The position numbers and the translations under genes were made by a program. Below the pieces are notes generated by a model. It did not search any database. It worked only from the letters and a program-made list of their open reading frames with translations, and was not told where the DNA came from. A DNA stretch of 64,000 nucleotides from contig NZ_NADJ01000013.1 of the NCBI RefSeq assembly GCF_002196705.1, positions 21,621-85,620 on the forward strand, in the 5' to 3' direction. Below, one piece after another: positions 60,114 to 64,000 of this stretch (positions are counted from its first letter, which is position 1; every line of letters starts with the position of its first letter). Source of the DNA: Desulfosporosinus sp. FKB (lineage in GTDB: Bacteria > Bacillota > Desulfitobacteriia > Desulfitobacteriales > Desulfitobacteriaceae).

Positions 60114-60148
60114 GCATGACCTCCTCGTTGTCAGGGGGTTATGCTTTT
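60114..60148 (+). terminator. Terminator of the arsenic operon
   Basis: GCATGACCTCC pairs with GGGGGTTATGC (with G-T) and TTTT follows. Confidence 0.7.
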
Positions 60149-60512
60149 GTTTGAATTCTTCTACGTTACTAGAAAAATACTAAGACATTATTTAATTGGC
60201 AAGAATAATAGTTGCATATTCAAATTATTTTGTGTTTTCATGTTTAGTGATTTAATTCGCACTGTTAAAGCTAATCATCGAGATAAAGTATTATTAGAAA
60301 AAGTATTATTAGAAGATGTTTATTTAATAGTTCGTCAATTAAAAGAGGATAAAGAAGCGAACATATTATATGACTCGAATATTACTCCAGAAATGTTGTA
60401 AGAAGCTATTGCAAAAATTAAAACTGATATAGTAGAAAACCAAGAAACAAATGTATTTTTATATCCTATATCTAGAACAGAATATGAAGAAATACTTTTT
60501 TTCTTAGGATAA
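60141..60512 (+). pseudogene. Unrecognised ORF with an internal stop
   Basis: A frame from 60141 encodes a hydrophobic-aromatic start, then LIRTVKANHRDKVLLEKVLL and EDVYLIVRQLKEDKEANILY to TAA 60399. It goes on in frame as AIAKIKTDIVENQETNVFLY to 60512. The two parts look like one protein with a stop mutation. There is no ribosome site and the start overlaps the arsenic terminator, so it is a remnant. The family is not recognised. Transposase sequence begins right at its end. Confidence 0.4.
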
Positions 60513-60840
60513 AAAGCTTTAATGAACTGAATTTCATGATTAAAAATCATGAGTTTAGTAAACTGTTTCCCCGAGGAACTAAGCTGCCGCAAATTGATGC
60601 AATCAGAGACACACTTAAAGTTATTGATATAAGCGGACTAAACCAAATTAATGATCACATTATAAAGAAGTCCGTTGAGAATAAGGCTTTTGATAATGGA
60701 ACAATCGACAGATATACTGTGGCTGCGATTGATGGAACAAAATTCTTAGTGAGCAATAAGAAAAGTTGTTAAGAATGCTTGAAAAATGCTAAAGGCAATA
60801 AGACCCATTTCTTTCATAGTGGCGCTGTAAGGTTAATTTG
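60507..60840 (+). mobile_element. Internal fragment of a DDE transposase gene (IS remnant 1)
   Basis: The frame FMIKNHEFSKLFPRGTKLPQ, then DTLKVIDISGLNQINDHIIK and DRYTVAAIDGTKFLVSNKKS continues past an in-frame TAA as ECLKNAKGNKTHFFHSGAV. The block AAIDGTKF is the first-Asp motif of this transposase class, and a second copy at 62954-63250 supplies the missing N-terminus. Both ends are lost, so it cannot transpose. The IS family is not assigned. Confidence 0.75.
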
Positions 60841-60989
60841 GGGGTAGGGAGAGGTGTATCCTTCTTTACCCGAATTAAGTAATTGGAGGTGATATAATAC
60901 ATTACAATTGAATTTATCAATATGGTCTGCGAGAATCATGACAGAAGCTAAATTACTGGGTAAATAATACTTGACACGCTGCCCAGTAT

Positions 60990-61570
60990 TATTTTGAGGA
61001 TAGTCACGAAGCTATTATAAGTAAGGAAAATTTGCCGTAGTGCAGCAAGAATTTGAGAGACAAACAAACTTGCGGGGGTATTCCAAGAGTGGGAAAAGTT
61101 CTTTTACGAGTGAATACCCTTTTTCAGGGGAACTATTCTGCCCAAATTGTGGTTCAAAGTTTAGACGCCAAGCATGGGGGAGAGGTAAAAACAGAAAGTA
61201 CGTATGGCGGTGTATAAACCGAGAAATTAATGGAGTAGATCTTGTAGCATGAAATTAGAAGGATTTAGAGAAAGCTTTTGTACAGGCGATTAACAAAGTC
61301 ATTAGCGAGAAGGAGGCATTTTTGATTGAGGAAACCGGAATTTACTCGGGTAGTATAGAGGACATCGACACTAGGTAGCTGAACTCCAGCAAGAATTGAT
61401 GAGTATCGTGCGTAGCTCTGGGGTTGATAGTGAGGAATATTCAAGAGTGGTGGGTGAAATTGAGGCTTTACGGGAGCGTAGGGTTGGGATAAAAAATGCT
61501 GAGGCCGAAGGGACATGGAGGAAAAGTAAATTAGAGGAATTCAAACGAAATGACTTTAAGTTTTTATTTA
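60990..61570 (+). pseudogene. C-terminal remnant of a large serine recombinase
   Basis: Broken frames encode DSHEAIISKEN, then VVQQEFERQTNLRGYSKSGK and YPFSGELFCPNCGSKFRRQA. These are followed by VWRCINREINGVD, AFVQAINKVISEKEAF and a coiled-coil SRVVGEIEALRERRVGIKNA. The Zn-ribbon CPNCG with its WRC partner and the long coiled coil are characteristic of phage and conjugative-element serine integrases. The catalytic N-terminus is missing, and several stops or frameshifts interrupt it (near 61035, 61250, 61377). It is a sign of a former integrated element. Confidence 0.75.
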
Positions 61571-61944
61571 TCATAAAAAGAAGCCAGGGCAATGATAATT
61601 GCCCCACCGATTAACGAAATATTCTTCATAAAGTGCTGCATCTGATTGGTTTTCTCTTTTTTATCCTTAACACCCCAAAACTTGTGGCCGAAAAAGGTTG
61701 CGGGTAACAAAAACAGGATAATCATAATTGAACCATACAGGCTGTAGGCGTAAAACACTATACCGATACCACCGGCTACCGCCATTAAAGTCGAAGCAAT
61801 TGCTGAAAACTTTGGAAAAGGTACACCTGATGTGGACATGAACTGAACAGTACCTTTATAATTTATTACCTGAGTGAGACCACTGAAGATAAAAATTACC
61901 GCAAAGAAAATACGTCCAGTTAAAAGTAGGATTAAGATAGTCAT
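61564..61944 (-). CDS. DoxX-family membrane protein
   Basis: This 126-residue four-helix protein has ILLLTGRIFFAVIFIFSGLT and STSGVPFPKFSAIASTLMAV, then FWGVKDKKEKTNQMQHFMKN, the usual DoxX pattern. These proteins are linked to thiol or quinone redox processes but have no fixed function. ATG 61944 has GAGGTG eight bases upstream; a longer frame from 61965 starts inside that site. It is intact while all its neighbours are broken. Confidence 0.88.
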   Translation of the reverse strand: MTILILLLTGRIFFAVIFIFSGLTQVINYKGTVQFMSTSGVPFPKFSAIASTLMAVAGGIGIVFYAYSLYGSIMIILFLLPATFFGHKFWGVKDKKEKTNQMQHFMKNISLIGGAIIIALASFYDK

Positions 61945-62142
61945 GAACTCTGCACCTCTTTCCAACCTAGGTGGATATGCCTAATATTTAATAATAATGC
62001 TACGGTAAAGGTATATTTAACAAACTGAGTTGATACATACATGTCAGTTGCCAGTGGAACAATAAGTTAAGACAAAAGAGAAGTGAAAGCCTATGCTGGA
62101 TCTTCTGAAGAAATCTTTATCTCGGAAAGGAAGAATTAAAAA

Positions 62143-62765
62143 GTGGCTGAGTTATTTTATATCACTGCAAACCCGAAACCGGTTCAGGATTCTTACTGCT
62201 TATCTATAGGCTAGACATTTCTTGATGCCTACCGCCAAACAAACCCGAACGATGAGATTGTTCCCCTAGACCTATATAAGATTAGTATCCCCCTTATTGA
62301 CGTTGACGTATTCAGTGGCTGGGGAAAGTTGCAGCAGGGGATGGCTTTTGACCAATTAGCTGCCGAAAAGACGAAAAAGTAAGCCGGATAAATGAGCTAT
62401 GCGATCAATTTATAGCCGCAGACAAATATGTTTTTGTAACCCCTATGTGGTGGAACCTATGTATTCCTTCCAAAATGAAGGTCTATATCGACACTATAGC
62501 TATTGCCTGCAAAACATTTAGGTATACGGAGTCCGGGCCGGTAGGCCTGCTTACTGATAAGAAAGCGCTTCATATTCAGGCAAGAGGCGGCGTATACTTC
62601 GAGGGTCCAGCCCATGGTTTTGAATTTGGCGATAAATTTATCCATACTAAACTCACCTTTCTTGGTGTCCCTTCGATTGAATCTATAATTGTCGAGGGGA
62701 TGAACCAAACTCCAGATGAGGCTGAAGAAATTAAGGCTAAAGCTATTAACCAGGCCAAAGAATGA
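62143..62765 (+). pseudogene. FMN-dependent NADH-azoreductase (AzoR-like), disrupted
   Basis: GTG 62143 starts AELFYITANPKPVQDSYCLS, typical of AzoR/NAD(P)H:quinone oxidoreductase flavodoxin folds. An in-frame TAG stands at 62212. The frame resumes TFLDAYRQTNPNDEIVPLDL, then shifts near 62385 into [20 protein letters not shown] and [20 protein letters not shown], ending at 62765. All main blocks are present, so the gene decayed recently. An intact form would reduce quinones and azo compounds. Confidence 0.85.
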
Positions 62766-62953
62766 GCCAAAAGCTTCTAGCTAGCCCCAAGGGTAAGCGG
62801 AGTTCCTATGTGAGCCAGCACTTTAGCCTCTACCATATCAAAGCATTGATATCAATGACATTTTTGCCAATTACAAAAGTGCATCAAATTCGGAGATTTT
62901 TACTACTGTCAGACCTCCCTTTCTGCTAAAATCAGAGGGGAAAAGAGGTTTTA

Positions 62954-63250
62954 ATGAGAAAAAACTATTTTGTAAAATTGGTAAAATATATGAAAAATGT
63001 TTATCAGATTTATCATGGTTTGAATAAATTATCTGACGGAAGAGTTAACCCAACTTATAACACAGGCCAAGTAATTCTGCCTGTGCTTTTGGGTTTTTGC
63101 TTCGGATAGGAAGCTTTAATGATCTGAATTTTATGATTAAAAATCATGAGTTTAGTAAGCTGTATCCTCGAGGAACAAAACTCCCACAGATTGATACTAT
63201 CAGAGATACACTTAAAGTCATTGATATAAGCGGACTAAACCAGCTGAATA
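62954..63250 (+). mobile_element. 5' part of the same DDE transposase (IS remnant 2)
   Basis: ATG 62954, behind AGAGG, encodes RKNYFVKLVKYMKNVYQIYH, then TYNTGQVILPVLLGFCF. After a frameshift at about 63106 it continues NDLNFMIKNHEFSKLYPRGT and TLKVIDISGLNQLN. From 63103 it is closely similar to 60515-60650. Homology stops near 63250. It shows where the first remnant lost its N-terminus. Confidence 0.75.
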
Positions 63251-63395
63251 ATGTCTTCTCGGTACTTCTGCCGGAGAGCTTATGCGTCAGATTGTCAACA
63301 GAATCGTGGAGTAGTTAGTTTTCTAACTCCAATTTGCTTAAGCGTTTTTCAAGTACTTTTACCTGCCGCTCAGAAACGAAAATATACCCTAAGTT
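63250..63395 (-). pseudogene. Coiled-coil remnant, possibly a transposase OrfA end
   Basis: On the minus strand the frame reads IFVSERQVKVLEKRLSKLEL, then a stop, then LLHDSVDNLTHKLSGRSTEK. The heptad-like leucines recall OrfA proteins of IS3-like elements, but this is not secure. The start lies beyond the recognisable part. Confidence 0.3.
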
Positions 63396-63530
63396 ATATT
63401 CTGAAACTCAAAAGCTAATTTCTTTTGATTCTAGGATAATGTCTTAGGGCGCAGGTCTATCTTGGTATGCCCGTTCTTTAGGGATTCTGCTCACATTTAA
63501 GATAGGGACAATTGTATCTTAACTATAAAC

Positions 63531-63713
63531 CTAATGTTGTAATAATTCGTCATTTTTATAAGTTACAGCATTAGTTGTTGATATAAAAGTGTTTTTATCT
63601 AAGTCACTTATTTGTACATTTGTTTTTTTATTAACTTTACTAGTTTTTTCTTCGCCTAATGAAACGATTAATTGGGCGGCAACGACTCCAAATATCGTAT
63701 TCTGTATAAGTGT
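63531..63713 (-). pseudogene. Unrecognised minus-strand ORF without start
   Basis: About 60 codons read IQNTIFGVVAAQLIVSLGEE and ISDLDKNTFISTTNAVTYKN between stops. A short hydrophobic stretch is at the N-terminal side. No initiation codon with a ribosome site is present. It may be an extracytoplasmic protein fragment. The rest of 63396-63813 holds nothing else I can support. Confidence 0.3.
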
Positions 63714-63813
63714 TTAGTAATAGCTTATAGAAGTATGGTGTTTTATGCTATATAATTTTGCTTTAGCAAATATGTTATATAAAAGGCCCCAAGTTGCTAG
63801 TCCATAGCCCCTT

Positions 63814-64000
63814 TGATTCAAAGGAAGATGTACTTAAATACTGTCTCGGAGAAAAAATAAATGAAGTCCGGCATTTTGTTGAAGAGATACAAAAATCCCC
63901 CCTGGAGCCGTCTCAAAAATTGTCGGAAATCCTTTTAACCGCTGGTAAAAATTTCGAAGAGAATAGTCAGCTTATAAATCTGTTTATGCAGTTTCGTCGC
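63814..64000 (+). pseudogene. 5'-truncated copy of the tetR gene at 31983 (continues off the edge)
   Basis: From 63814 the sequence equals 32136 onward of the tetR gene (codons for DSKEDVLKYCLGEKINEVRH and so on) with a single C-to-T difference near 63964, up to the window end. The helix-turn-helix part is missing, and unrelated sequence stands upstream. It is a recent partial duplication; whether it extends to the C_GCAxxG gene lies outside the window. Confidence 0.9.

Noticed and set aside
1..64000. tRNA, rRNA or CRISPR arrays
   Set aside because: I saw no tRNA T-loop block with matching acceptor arms, no rRNA stretch, and no regularly spaced direct repeats of 24-40 bases; a tRNAscan or CRISPR search was not possible.

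Overview
The window looks like the chromosome of an anaerobic, spore-forming, AT-rich Firmicute of the Desulfosporosinus/Desulfitobacterium type (Peptococcaceae-like). The pointers are Shine-Dalgarno sequences of the AGGAGG class with many GTG/TTG starts, sigma-A promoters with 17-base spacers, a CotD-like spore coat gene, a Tat-exported molybdopterin oxidoreductase with NrfD partner, a membrane-anchored multiheme cytochrome, many small redox proteins, and remnants of corrinoid/CO-dehydrogenase maturation genes. The genus is inferred from gene content only.

Layout. 1-4 kb: edge gene, an orphan c-di-AMP-type riboswitch, a YopX-like gene and an OmpR/HK two-component pair. 4-7.3 kb: a sigma-54 activator with ACT and PAS domains, next to an alanine dehydrogenase gene carrying a matching -24/-12 promoter. 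7.3-12.2 kb: a TetR regulator with a PEP-synthase-like dikinase, and a His-rich radical SAM/SPASM protein. 12.5-15.8 kb: a MacAB-like efflux system. 16-24 kb: small regulators and transporters (MarR, YnfA, CbiX, CDF efflux, GntR/DUF1847) between decayed genes. 24-26.5 kb: TetR and oleate hydratase. 26.5-28.7 kb: a deleted second copy of the ars-like cluster found intact at 39.2-43.8 kb. 29-39 kb: a thiolase-fold protein, an amidohydrolase, TetR/C_GCAxxG, a DHA2 exporter with a DGC protein, and DUF3343 with a cysteine desulfurase. 44-57 kb: a large respiratory module. 57-60 kb: a canonical arsR-acr3-arsC arsenic resistance set. 60-64 kb: a graveyard of transposase, recombinase, azoreductase and duplicated-regulator fragments.

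The most coherent system is 44.1-57.1 kb. It holds a TatA-like gene, a structured leader RNA (possibly Moco/Tuco class), Fe-S, NrfD and Mo catalytic subunits, a TorD chaperone, a rhodanese lipoprotein, a YeeE/TsuA-like sulfur transporter, a roughly octaheme cytochrome, a PhnD-like binding lipoprotein, and a NarX/NarL-type two-component system. The binding lipoprotein beside the kinase resembles the tetrathionate sensor TtrS with its ligand-binding domain split off. With the rhodanese and YeeE this suggests sensing and respiration of a sulfur oxyanion; selenate or arsenate remain possible.

A second theme is duplication followed by internal deletion. Shortened copies of the macB-like genes, the respiratory sensor kinase, the ars-like cluster and a tetR gene lie kilobases from their intact parents.
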